A stretch of DNA of 64,000 nt from Calidifontibacter indicus (GTDB lineage: Bacteria > Actinomycetota > Actinomycetes > Actinomycetales > Dermatophilaceae). Position numbers and translations under genes: made by a program. Of this stretch, positions 56,067-64,000 are shown piece after piece; positions within the stretch are counted from its first letter, which is position 1, and each line of letters opens with the position of its first letter. The notes under the pieces are model-generated. The model made no database searches, had not been told where the DNA came from, and saw only the letters and a program-made list of their open reading frames with translations. The DNA lies in the NCBI RefSeq assembly GCF_003386865.1, contig NZ_QTUA01000001.1, positions 1,798,001-1,862,000 of the forward strand, read 5' to 3'.

Positions 56067-56699
56067 TCAGCGGCCGCGGGCGGCGCGGGCGGCTGCGGCG
56101 ACCTGCTCGAAGCGGGCGCGATCGAGCACCGCCCCCTCGCGTCGCACCGCGTCGGGGTCGACCCGGATCACCCGGTTCGTGCGCACCTCGCTCGGGCGTC
56201 CGCCGGTGTCCCACGGGCCCGACCCGATGTCGACCCAGGTGCGGCCGGCGTGGGCCTCCTGCGCCGCGTCCCGGTCGTGGTCCTTGCTGGTCAGCGGCAT
56301 CCCCAGCAGCCAACGTCCGTCGCGGCCGACGAGCAGCACCGGACGGTCCTTGCCCTGGCTGTGGTCCTCCTCGTACGACACCCAGGTCCACACGATCTCG
56401 CCCGGGTCGGGCAGGCCGTCCGGGTTCGGTGCGTACTCGAAGGCGGGCATACCCCTGAAGTCTCCGGCGTACGAAATCCGTTGCTGCGCAGCGGTTTCGG
56501 ACGGTGCACTGCTACGGGACGGTGCTTCGCTGCCGGACGGTGCTCCGCGCCGAGCGGGCGCACCGTCGTCCGCGCGCTCGGAATGCGTACGCCGAGTGGA
56601 CGAGGACGAGGACCTGGACGTCGACGAGGACGTGGCCGAGCCGACAGCCTCCAGCACCCGCCGGGTGATCCGTCGGGCGTCGTTGATGGAAAAGCGCAT
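56067..56699 (-). CDS. MazF/PemK-like toxin-fold protein with Ser-rich N-terminus
   Basis: This is a 210-residue protein. Residues ~95-205 match the PemK/MazF endoribonuclease fold (PGEIVWTWVSYEEDHSQGKDRPVLLVG, GMPLTSKDHDR, RVIRVDPDAVRREGAVLD). The N-terminal ~90 residues are Ser/Ala-rich and disordered. No antitoxin gene is adjacent. It begins 4 bp after glcF on the same strand, so it appears to be the last gene of the glycolate operon. Orphan proteins of this kind are common in actinobacteria and may not be toxins. Confidence 0.78.
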   Translation of the reverse strand: MRFSINDARRITRRVLEAVGSATSSSTSRSSSSSTRRTHSERADDGAPARRGAPSGSEAPSRSSAPSETAAQQRISYAGDFRGMPAFEYAPNPDGLPDPGEIVWTWVSYEEDHSQGKDRPVLLVGRDGRWLLGMPLTSKDHDRDAAQEAHAGRTWVDIGSGPWDTGGRPSEVRTNRVIRVDPDAVRREGAVLDRARFEQVAAAARAARGR

Positions 56700-56703
56700 A
56701 GCG

Positions 56704-58080
56704 CTACTTCAGCAGACCGTCAGTCGGAAGTCCTCGTTGCGAGTGGTCGAGCACGGTGACGATGTGGGCCGTGCCGATGCGTCCGCCCGCTCTCTCGACA
56801 CCCAGGGCGATCTGCATGATGCACCCAGGGTTTGCCGTCACCAGCAACTGCGCACCCGTCGCGATCACGTTGGCGGCCTTCGCGTCGCCGAGTTGCTTGG
56901 CCGGCTCGGGGTTCAGAACGTTGTAGATGCCCGCCGAGCCGCAGCAGATCGACGCGTCCTTGATCTCCTTCACGGTCAGCTCCGGCACCGCGCGCAGCAG
57001 CTCACGCGGCTGGTTGCGGATGCCCTGGGCGTGGCCGAGGTGGCAGGCATCGTGGTAGGCGACGGTGATCGGCAGCGGGTGGTAGGTGGCCACCGGGCCG
57101 AGGTCGGCGAGCAGTTCGCTCACATCACGCACCTTGGCGCGGAAACGCTTGACGCGTTCGTCGGCCTCGTGGGTCGTGTCGTCGGCGAGCAGGAACTCGT
57201 ACTCCTTCATCGCGCTGCCACACCCGGCGGAGTTGACCACGATGTAGTCGACGTCGTGCTGCTCGAAGGTGTCGATGAGCGCGCGGGCGAAGTTCTGGGC
57301 CTCGGGTTCACGGCCGGAGTGGCTCGACAGCGCACCGCAACATCCTTGGTTCGGCGGCACCACCACGTCGCATCCTTCGGCGGCAAGCACCCGCGCGGTA
57401 GCGGCGTTGACCCCGGAGAAGAACGCGTCCTGCACGCAGCCGGTGAGCATCGCGACGGTCGCCCGCTTGGTGCCCTTCGCCGGGATGCGTTCGGGCAGCC
57501 TTTCCGGCTTGGTCAGCTCGGGGGTGAGGCTTTGCAGCATTGCCAGCGACGGCGAAATGCGTTCGAGCAGAACGCTTTTCGCGATGGCGCGGTCGAGCCC
57601 GAGACGCTGGCCGGCCCGCAGCGGCCCGCGCAGGGCCTTGAGTCGCTTGGGGTAAGGGAACAGCTTGAAGACCGCTCCACGCAACGCGTTGTTCGAGCGA
57701 GAGCGGTGCGCCTTGCGCTCGACCTGCGCGCGGGTCTGTTCCAGTAGTCGGTCGTACTGCACCCCACTCGGGCACGCCGTCACGCACGCCATGCAGCCGA
57801 GGCAGGCGTCGATGTGACCCACCACGGTGTCGTCGAGCGGTGCGCCCTCGGTGACGTTCTTCATCAGGTGGATACGGCCGCGCGGGGAGTCCATTTCCTC
57901 GCCCCACAGCACATACGTCGGGCAGGTCGTCAAGCAGAAACCACAGTGCACGCAGTCGGACAGCAGGCTCGGGTCGGGTGGGTTGTGCTCGTCGAACCCA
58001 GTGATCAGCGACATCGGTTCGACACTGACGTCAACGCCTGGCGTGATAGCCGGTTCAGAGGCGGTGCGGGGGTCGGGCAT
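56704..58080 (-). CDS. glcF: Glycolate oxidase iron-sulfur subunit
   Basis: This ~458-residue subunit carries two [4Fe-4S] clusters (C43/C46/C49/C53 in CVHCGFCLTTCP and C93/C96/C99/C103 in CLGCMACVTACP) and two CCG domains (GCCGALSSH, ICCGSAGIYN) that bind further redox groups. It passes electrons from the flavin subunits to the respiratory chain. Its ATG overlaps the glcE stop (ATGA). Confidence 0.95.
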   Translation of the reverse strand: MPDPRTASEPAITPGVDVSVEPMSLITGFDEHNPPDPSLLSDCVHCGFCLTTCPTYVLWGEEMDSPRGRIHLMKNVTEGAPLDDTVVGHIDACLGCMACVTACPSGVQYDRLLEQTRAQVERKAHRSRSNNALRGAVFKLFPYPKRLKALRGPLRAGQRLGLDRAIAKSVLLERISPSLAMLQSLTPELTKPERLPERIPAKGTKRATVAMLTGCVQDAFFSGVNAATARVLAAEGCDVVVPPNQGCCGALSSHSGREPEAQNFARALIDTFEQHDVDYIVVNSAGCGSAMKEYEFLLADDTTHEADERVKRFRAKVRDVSELLADLGPVATYHPLPITVAYHDACHLGHAQGIRNQPRELLRAVPELTVKEIKDASICCGSAGIYNVLNPEPAKQLGDAKAANVIATGAQLLVTANPGCIMQIALGVERAGGRIGTAHIVTVLDHSQRGLPTDGLLK

Positions 58081-59285
58081 CAGATTCCTCCCACGAATCG
58101 GCCTGGGGCCAAATGGTTTTCCGGATCGAACTGCTGTTTCACACGGCGCATGATGTCGATGGCCGGGATCGGACCCCACACATCGACCTGCCCGCGCATC
58201 TCCTTCGGCGCATCGAGCACGATCACGCTGCCGCCGAGGGCGACCTCACGAAAACGTGCTGCGGTGGCCTCGACATCATCCGGTTCGGCTGCGCCGGACG
58301 CAGATGCGTACAGCACTCCCGCACCGGCTGATCCCTGGATCGTCCAGCCGAGTTCGGCCGCTGCCGCAACGACACTCGGCACAGCGGACAGTTGCGCGGT
58401 GATCTTCAGTCCGATGCCCTCGCCCACGGCCCACGGGTAGGTGCCGGTCCACCCGGGTGCTGGCGCCTTCTCTCCGGCGACGGTCGCGCGGATCCGCCCG
58501 GAGCGGGCGGAAACGCCCCCCTCAGTGCCTTCGATCAGCACGGCGAGAACTACCGAATCCGCAGTCTCGCAACGGATCTCGACCGCGCTCGGTGCGTCTT
58601 GACTATGCAAAAGGTCGTTGAGTATGTGCGGCAATTCGGCGATCGGGTGTTGACCGACGACCCACTCGGACGCCTGCGGCACCGGGTGCAGCCGGAAGGT
58701 CGCCTCAGTGACGATCGCGAGCGTGCCGTACGAGCCGACCATCAACTTGCCGAGGTCGTAGCCAGCGACATTCTTGACCACTTTGCCGCCTGCGTGGGCG
58801 ACGGTGCCGTCGGCCAGCACGACCGTCACCCCGATGAGCAGGTCGCGCACGGTGCCCGCGAGCACACGCAGCGGCCCGCTCGTATTGGTTGCGATGAGCC
58901 CACCGACAGTGGTGCCCGGCACCATTTCGTCGAGCGCGAGCCGCTGGCCCGCTCGAGCGACGGTGCTCTGGACGACGTTCAGCGGGCAACCGGCCTCCGC
59001 GCTGACGATGAGATCGCCGGGCTGGTGTTCGAGCACCCGGTTCATCGCCGACAGGTCGAGGACCAGGTCGTGGTGGCCGGCGGGGGAACCCCATGTCAGT
59101 TTCGTGCCGGCACCCCGCACCGCGACGACCGCGCCGTGCTCACGAGCGGCTCGGACTGTTTCGGCTACCTCTTCGGTCGACGCCGGCCGCGCGACGCAAC
59201 TCGGCGCGCGTCCGTCGAACAGCGTCGCCGTTGTGCCCTGCTCGACATCGATTCCACGGTGCTGCAATGTTTCTCGCAAGCTCAT
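58080..59285 (-). CDS. glcE: Glycolate oxidase FAD-binding subunit GlcE
   Basis: This ~401-residue protein has a PCMH-type FAD-binding domain (VVAVRGAGTKLTWGSPAG, LVLDLSAMNRV, GTTVGGLIATNTSGPLR) and a short C-terminal domain ending QQFDPENHLAPGRFVGGI. It forms the oxidase with GlcD and GlcF. Start at 59285 overlaps the glcD stop; the frame is open further upstream but the N-terminus MSLRETLQHRGI fits the family. Confidence 0.92.
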   Translation of the reverse strand: MSLRETLQHRGIDVEQGTTATLFDGRAPSCVARPASTEEVAETVRAAREHGAVVAVRGAGTKLTWGSPAGHHDLVLDLSAMNRVLEHQPGDLIVSAEAGCPLNVVQSTVARAGQRLALDEMVPGTTVGGLIATNTSGPLRVLAGTVRDLLIGVTVVLADGTVAHAGGKVVKNVAGYDLGKLMVGSYGTLAIVTEATFRLHPVPQASEWVVGQHPIAELPHILNDLLHSQDAPSAVEIRCETADSVVLAVLIEGTEGGVSARSGRIRATVAGEKAPAPGWTGTYPWAVGEGIGLKITAQLSAVPSVVAAAAELGWTIQGSAGAGVLYASASGAAEPDDVEATAARFREVALGGSVIVLDAPKEMRGQVDVWGPIPAIDIMRRVKQQFDPENHLAPGRFVGGI

Positions 59286-60757
59286 CAGAAGATTTCCGCC
59301 TTGCCCTCGTAGGGGTTCGGATCGTTCGCCGACCGCTTGCGCGGCACCTCGCCGCACAGCCGCGGCGTCGGGTAGATCTTGCCGGGGTTCGACAGTCCGT
59401 GCGGATCGAAGGCACAGCGCACCCGCTGCATGGTGTCGAGATCGACTTCGGTGAACATCTTCGGCATGTGCTTCGCTTTGTCGAAGCCCACACCGTGCTC
59501 GCCGGTGATCGATCCGCCGTGTTCCAGGCACAGGTCGAGGATCGCTCCGGACACCTCCTCGGCGCGTTCGCTCTCGCCGGGCACGCCACCGTCGAAGAGC
59601 ACCAGAGGGTGGAGGTTCCCGTCGCCCGCATGGAACACGTTCGCGACGCGCACTCCCTTTTCGGCAGCGAGTTCACCCATCCGGTGCAGCACCTCCGAGA
59701 GCTTGGTGCGCGGGATGACGCCGTCCTGCACGATGTAATCGGGGGAGATGCGACCGACCGCGGCGAAGGCCGACTTTCGGCCGCGCCAGATCGCCGCGCG
59801 CTCCTCGGCGTCGGCCGCCAGCCGGATCTCGAATGCGCCGGCGTCGCGGCACATCTGTTGTGCGGCAAGCGATTCGGCCTCGACCTCGACAGTCGGGCCA
59901 TCGAGTTCGACGACCAGCACCGCCCCCGCTCGCGCGGGGTAGTTGCAGGCGACCGCCGCCTCGGCCGCCTCGATGGCGAGGGCGTCCATCATCTCGATCG
60001 CGGCCGGCACGATGCCCGCGGCGATGATCGCCGAGGTCGCCGCTCCCGCGGCGTCGGTCGACTCGAACCCGGCCAGGAAGGTCTGCACCGACTCGGCGCT
60101 GCGCAACAGCTTCACCGTGACCTCGGTGGTCACGCCGAGCGTGCCCTCCGACCCGACGAATGCGCCCAGCAGGTCGTAGCCGGGAGCATCGGGGGCCCGC
60201 TGCCCGAGCCGCACCGCGGAGCCGTCGGGCATGACGACCTCGGCGGCGAGCACGTGGTTGCTGGTGAAGCCGTACTTCAGGCAGTGGGCGCCGCCGGAGT
60301 TCTCGGCCACGTTGCCGCCGATCGAGCAGATCTGCTGGCTCGACGGATCGGGCGCGAAGTAGTATCCCTCGGGCGAACTCGCTTGTGTCACAGAAAGATT
60401 GATCACGCCAGGGTCGACCACTGCGCGATGGTCGGCGGCAGAGATCTCCTTGATCTCCCGGAACCCACTCATCACGATCAGGACGCCGTCGGCGTGCGGC
60501 AGCGCGCCACCGGACAGGCCGGTGCCGGACCCCCGGGCGACGAACGGCACGTCGAGGTCGGCGCACGCCTGCACCGCCGCGCGCACCTGCTCCGCGTCGT
60601 CGGTGAGCGCAACCACGGCGGGACGCACGCGGTGCACGAGCAGGCCGTCACAGTCGTACGACGCCAGTTGCGCGGGGTCGGTCAACACCTGCGAATGCGG
60701 CAGGGCCGACCGCAGCCGCTCGATGACGGCTGCGATCGGCCCGCTCGGGGTAGACAT
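59285..60757 (-). CDS. glcD: Glycolate oxidase catalytic FAD subunit GlcD
   Basis: This 490-residue FAD-linked oxidase oxidises glycolate to glyoxylate. It has VPFVARGSGTGLSGGALPH (FAD pyrophosphate binding), SIGGNVAENSGGAHCLKYG and the C-terminal GSITGEHGVGFDKAKHMPKMF stretch with the active-site His. It lies 3 bp after aceB. Glyoxylate is then condensed with acetyl-CoA by the adjacent AceB. D-lactate dehydrogenase activity is an alternative for the family, but the glcDEF-aceB set argues for glycolate. Confidence 0.94.
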   Translation of the reverse strand: MSTPSGPIAAVIERLRSALPHSQVLTDPAQLASYDCDGLLVHRVRPAVVALTDDAEQVRAAVQACADLDVPFVARGSGTGLSGGALPHADGVLIVMSGFREIKEISAADHRAVVDPGVINLSVTQASSPEGYYFAPDPSSQQICSIGGNVAENSGGAHCLKYGFTSNHVLAAEVVMPDGSAVRLGQRAPDAPGYDLLGAFVGSEGTLGVTTEVTVKLLRSAESVQTFLAGFESTDAAGAATSAIIAAGIVPAAIEMMDALAIEAAEAAVACNYPARAGAVLVVELDGPTVEVEAESLAAQQMCRDAGAFEIRLAADAEERAAIWRGRKSAFAAVGRISPDYIVQDGVIPRTKLSEVLHRMGELAAEKGVRVANVFHAGDGNLHPLVLFDGGVPGESERAEEVSGAILDLCLEHGGSITGEHGVGFDKAKHMPKMFTEVDLDTMQRVRCAFDPHGLSNPGKIYPTPRLCGEVPRKRSANDPNPYEGKAEIF

Positions 60758-60760
60758 CGG

Positions 60761-62359
60761 CTATGGCATCCGCTCGTAGGCCGGCAGGGTGAGGAAGTTG
60801 GCGTAGTCGTCGGCGACGGCCACCTCCAGGAAGGTCTCCTTGGCGTCGTCGTAGTCGCTCGCCTCGCCCGGCAGCTCGGCGATGACCTCGTCGATCAACT
60901 CCAGCACCAACTCCTTGGTGATGAGCTTGCCGGTGTCGGCCGTCGTGACCTCGTTCTTGATCTGCTGCCAGATCTGCGAACGGGAGATCTCCGCGGTCGC
61001 GGCGTCCTCCATCAGGTTGTGGATGCCCACGGCGCCGCGGCCGGCCAGCCAGGAGCGCAGGTACTGCAGCGCGATGTCAATGTTCGCGCGCAGACCGGCC
61101 TCGGTGACCTCGCCGGGCGTCGACTTCACGTCGAGCAGCTGCGCGGCGGTCACTTCGACGTCCTCGCGCAGGTTGTCGAGCTGGTTGGTCTTGCCCTCGG
61201 CGAACTTCGCGGAGAAGACCTCGTCGCAGGCCTGCACCATGCCCGGGTGCGCCACCCACGAACCGTCGAAGCCGTCGTTCGCTTCGCGGCTCTTGTCGGC
61301 GTTGAGCTTCTCGAACGCGTTCTTGTTGACGGCCTCGTCCTTGCTCGGGATGAAGGCGGCCATGCCGCCGATCGCCGACGCGCCACGCTTGTGGCAGGTG
61401 CGCACGAGTAATTCGGTGTAGGCCCGCATGAACGGCACCGTCATGGTGACCGTGTTGCGGTCGGGCACGATGAAGTCGGCGCCACGGGTGCGGTAGGTCT
61501 TGATCACCGAGAACAGATAGTCCCAGCGTCCGGCGTTGAGGCCGGAGGAGTGGTCGCGCAGTTCGTAGAGGATCTCCTCCATCTCGAACGCGGCTGGGAA
61601 GGTCTCGATGAGGCAGGTGGCACGGATGGTGCCCTGGGGGATGCCGAGGAAGTCCTGGCCGATGACGAACGCGTCATTCCAGAGGCGAGCCTCCAGGTGG
61701 CTTTCCATCTTCGGGCAGTAGAAGTACGGGCCCTTGCCGCGGTCGATCTGCTTCTGACCGCAGGCGGTCAAGTAGAGCGCGAAGTCGACGAGGGAACCGG
61801 AGGTCTCCTCGCCGTCGACCAGGATGTGCTTCTCCGGCAGGTGCCAGCCGCGCGGGCGCACGATGATCGTCGGCTGCTTCTCGGGCTCGACGAGCTTGTA
61901 CTCCTTGCCCTCCGGGCTGGTGAAGTCGATGGTGCCGTCAAGGGCGTCCATCAGGTTCATCGGACCCTGGACGACGTTGCCCCACATTGGGGTGTTGGCG
62001 TCCTCCTGGTCGGCCAGCCAGGCCTTGGCACCGGAGTTGAGGGCGTTGATCGTCATCTTGCGGTCGGTCGGACCGGTCATCTCGACGCGTCGGTCCTCCA
62101 AGCCCGGCGCGAGCGGGGCGACCTTCCAGCTGTCGTCCTCACGGATGTTCTTGGTCTCGGGCAGGAAGTCGAGGTCTTCGCCGGCGGCGACCTTCTTCAC
62201 CCTCTCCTCGCGCGCGGCGAGGAGCTCGAGGCGACGAGCGTTGAGCTTACGGTGCAGCTTGGCGATCAGTTCGAGCGCCTTGGGGGAAAGGATCTCCTCG
62301 TAACGGTCCTTCACCGGACCGGTGACTTCGACGCCATCCGGCAGCTTCAAGGTGGACAT
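60761..62359 (-). CDS. aceB: Malate synthase A
   Basis: This ~532-residue enzyme condenses glyoxylate and acetyl-CoA to malate. It carries the signature RDHSSGLNAGRWDYLFSVIK and the C-terminal catalytic GRGAVGIHNLMEDAATAEISRSQIWQQI (about residues 432-459). Most high-GC actinobacteria use the larger malate synthase G, so the A form is notable. ATG at 62359 starts MSTLKLPDGVEVTGPV; an open frame extends upstream but has no family similarity. It leads the glc operon; no isocitrate lyase is nearby. Confidence 0.94.
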   Translation of the reverse strand: MSTLKLPDGVEVTGPVKDRYEEILSPKALELIAKLHRKLNARRLELLAAREERVKKVAAGEDLDFLPETKNIREDDSWKVAPLAPGLEDRRVEMTGPTDRKMTINALNSGAKAWLADQEDANTPMWGNVVQGPMNLMDALDGTIDFTSPEGKEYKLVEPEKQPTIIVRPRGWHLPEKHILVDGEETSGSLVDFALYLTACGQKQIDRGKGPYFYCPKMESHLEARLWNDAFVIGQDFLGIPQGTIRATCLIETFPAAFEMEEILYELRDHSSGLNAGRWDYLFSVIKTYRTRGADFIVPDRNTVTMTVPFMRAYTELLVRTCHKRGASAIGGMAAFIPSKDEAVNKNAFEKLNADKSREANDGFDGSWVAHPGMVQACDEVFSAKFAEGKTNQLDNLREDVEVTAAQLLDVKSTPGEVTEAGLRANIDIALQYLRSWLAGRGAVGIHNLMEDAATAEISRSQIWQQIKNEVTTADTGKLITKELVLELIDEVIAELPGEASDYDDAKETFLEVAVADDYANFLTLPAYERMP

Positions 62360-62390
62360 GCGACTCCTCTGTCTGGCTGACGTGCACGGA

Positions 62391-62407
62391 ATTCCGCATT
62401 GCGGAAT
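62391..62407. promoter_or_regulatory. IclR-like operator palindrome upstream of aceB
   Basis: ATTCCGCATTGCGGAAT is a perfect 17-bp palindrome 32 bp upstream of the aceB ATG, followed by two more GGAAT/ATTTCC half-site-like words up to about 62435. The form matches operators of IclR-family regulators, which often control glyoxylate genes. No regulator gene is adjacent. Confidence 0.6.
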
Positions 62408-62564
62408 GAATTTCCTTCTGTATGGAATACCGTAGCAATCGTTTCGATGCTGTGGGTGGGTGGGTTCCGATCGTCGCGGCCGGTCGCCACCGCGACGGGT
62501 GACGTTCCTCACGAACCAGCGCGCGGATTCGCGGACAACTTCCGGTTGCCGGGAGACTCGATCG

Positions 62565-63785
62565 GTGACCGAAGCAAGCGCCCCGCAGACCCGCGACGTC
62601 GACGATGATCGGACGGTCGCCCGACCGCAGCATGTCGGGCTCGCGCTCTTCGCGCTCGCGCTCGGCGGATTCGCGATCGGCACCACCGAGTACGTCACGA
62701 TGGGGCTGCTGCCGCAGATCGCCGACGGGGTGCAGATCTCGATTCCGGCGGCCGGCCACGTCGTATCGGCGTATGCCCTCGGAGTCGTGATCGGCGCGCC
62801 GCTGATCGCCACCCTGGCCGCGCGGGCGCCGCGCAGGGCCCAACTGGTCGGCCTCATGGTGGCGTTCGCCGCAGCCAACATCGCCTCGGCGCTCGCCGGC
62901 TCCTACGGCACCCTGATGGTGGCGCGCTTCCTGTCCGGTCTGCCGCACGGCGCCTACTTCGGCATCGGTTCGGTCGTCGCGGCCTCACTGGTGGCACCGC
63001 ACCGGCGCACCTGGGCGGTGTCGATGATGCTCGCCGGGCTGACCGTCGCCAACATCATCGGAGTTCCGCTGTTGACCGTGCTCGGTCAGCACCTGGGCTG
63101 GCAGTACCCGTACGTCTTCGTCGGGTTGATCTCGTTGCTGTGCGTGGGCGCGGTGCTCGCCTGGGTGCCTCGCCAGCCGGCCGACGAACACGCTTCCGCC
63201 GCAAAGGAACTCAAGGCCCTCACCCGGGTGCAGGTGTGGCTGGCGCTCGGCATCGGCACCGTCGGGTTCGGCGGCATGTTCGCCACGTTCTCCTACATCA
63301 CCCCGACGATGACCGAGCTGGCCGGCTTCGCCGAGAGCACCGTCCCGCTCATCCTGGTCGTCTACGGGATCGGCATGACGATCGGTGCGACAGTGGCCGG
63401 GCGCGTCGCGCAATTCGGCATCCTGCGCGGCATCTTCGGGTCGCTGGTCTGCATCTCGATCCTGCTTGCCGTCTTCGGCGACCTCGCCCACGGCAAGGTG
63501 ACCGCGGTCATCGGGGTGTTCCTGCTCGGCTTCCTGCCGACGATCCTCGTGCCGATGTTGCAGACCCGACTGATGGACGTGGCACACGAGGGTCAGTCGC
63601 TCGCGGCCGCGCTCAATCACTCGACGCTCAACGCCGCCAACGCACTGGGTGCCTGGCTCGGCAGCGTCGTGCTCGACCGGGGGATGGGTTACGAGTGGCC
63701 CAGCCGGTTCGGTGCGCTGCTCGCCGTCGGCGGTCTGTTCATCACGGCCGTGTCGGCGGCGCTGCAGCGCCGTACGCCCGCCTGA
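62565..63785 (+). CDS. MFS transporter (AraJ-like drug/sugar efflux, DHA1)
   Basis: This ~406-residue permease has 12 hydrophobic segments. The signatures EYVTMGLLPQIADGVQISI, GAPLIATLAARAPRR, MVARFLSGLPHGAYFGIGSV and ILVPMLQTRLMDVAHEGQSLAAALNHS (about residues 316-342) are typical of the AraJ/CmlA-like exporters. The substrate is unknown. GTG at 62565 is preceded by GGGAGA. It is divergent from aceB. Confidence 0.9.
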   Translation: MTEASAPQTRDVDDDRTVARPQHVGLALFALALGGFAIGTTEYVTMGLLPQIADGVQISIPAAGHVVSAYALGVVIGAPLIATLAARAPRRAQLVGLMVAFAAANIASALAGSYGTLMVARFLSGLPHGAYFGIGSVVAASLVAPHRRTWAVSMMLAGLTVANIIGVPLLTVLGQHLGWQYPYVFVGLISLLCVGAVLAWVPRQPADEHASAAKELKALTRVQVWLALGIGTVGFGGMFATFSYITPTMTELAGFAESTVPLILVVYGIGMTIGATVAGRVAQFGILRGIFGSLVCISILLAVFGDLAHGKVTAVIGVFLLGFLPTILVPMLQTRLMDVAHEGQSLAAALNHSTLNAANALGAWLGSVVLDRGMGYEWPSRFGALLAVGGLFITAVSAALQRRTPA

Positions 63786-63794
63786 GGAGAACGC

Positions 63795-63827
63795 CGTACG
63801 CCCGCCAGAACAACAGGCGGGCGTACG
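63795..63827. terminator. Convergent terminator after the MFS gene
   Basis: Perfect 12-bp stem CGTACGCCCGCC/GGCGGGCGTACG with a 9-nt loop between two converging genes. Confidence 0.7.
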
Positions 63828-63848
63828 AGCGGGGAGGGGGCCGGTGGT

Positions 63849-64000
63849 TCAGCGCGGGGTGAGCGTGAGCGCGACCGTGTTGCCGGGACCGGACATCTTC
63901 GAGGAGACGACCGAGTTGAGGATGCCGAAGGCTCCGCAACCGCTGAACTGCGGGATGGTGAACGTGCCCGACAGCTTCGTCGGGTCGAACAGGCCCTGCA
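63849..64000 (-). CDS. C-terminus of an unidentified protein (partial)
   Basis: The minus strand is open to the window edge and ends at TGA (63849-63851). The visible 49 residues include GLFDPTKLSGTFTIPQFSGC and GPGNTVALTLTPR. The Gly/Thr/Ser-rich beta-like composition suggests an exported protein, but the family cannot be named from this fragment. Confidence 0.55.
   Translation of the reverse strand, partial: QGLFDPTKLSGTFTIPQFSGCGAFGILNSVVSSKMSGPGNTVALTLTPR

Overview
The window is GC-rich (roughly 70% G+C by eye) and densely coding. Its gene order is typical of high-GC Actinobacteria: a DUF4081-GNAT gene and proS, then rimP-nusA-ylxR-infB-rbfA-truB-ribF, then rne-rplU-rpmA-obgE-proB/proA-nadD-rsfS. 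The arrangement, the leaderless-looking promoters and the coccus-like loss of mre genes next to rodA suggest the order Micrococcales, possibly a Dermacoccaceae or Intrasporangiaceae relative. The genus cannot be fixed from sequence alone.

Layout. 1-5987: tail of a GNAT acetyltransferase, a FolP2-like dihydropteroate synthase homologue, a furA-katA-ankyrin oxidative-stress operon and a divergent AidB-like acyl-CoA dehydrogenase. 6004-7116: a compact cassette in which one gene (AbiEi-like winged helix plus DUF559 nuclease fold) sits between two near-identical perfect palindromes. 7175-13214: proS, a TSUP permease, a MauE/DoxX-DsbA thiol-redox pair, an APH-type kinase and a DUF4439 lipoprotein. 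13319-15672: assimilatory sulfur reduction (ferredoxin-sulfite reductase plus APS reductase). 15790-25143: the translation and ribosome-maturation block. 25172-31184: rodA, an acyl-CoA synthetase and the two radical-SAM-linked genes that usually precede rne. 31566-44351: rne, rplU, rpmA, obgE, then proline synthesis (proB and proA separated by three other genes), nadD, rsfS, a phosphatase and a hotdog thioesterase.

44383-49892 is a decayed stretch around a tRNA-Ala gene. It holds a frameshifted amino-acid permease, the C-terminal remnant of a large serine recombinase abutting the tRNA, a DinB-like gene, a HicB-like antitoxin with an internal stop, a frameshifted metallo-beta-lactamase-fold gene and a multiply broken ROK kinase. 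No other gene in the window is visibly broken.

49906-64000: a TRIC-type channel, an ABC-F ATPase, a 46-residue protein behind tandem AT-rich palindromes, a GntR regulator, two acyl-CoA dehydrogenases, a glycolate/glyoxylate operon (aceB-glcD-glcE-glcF with a MazF-like gene as last member), an MFS exporter and the C-terminus of an unknown protein.

The strongest candidate for something undescribed is the palindrome-bracketed DUF559 cassette. Secondary points are two genes that appear to start at CTG inside a CTGA stop/start overlap, a recurrent leaderless promoter layout, and the decayed tRNA-Ala island.
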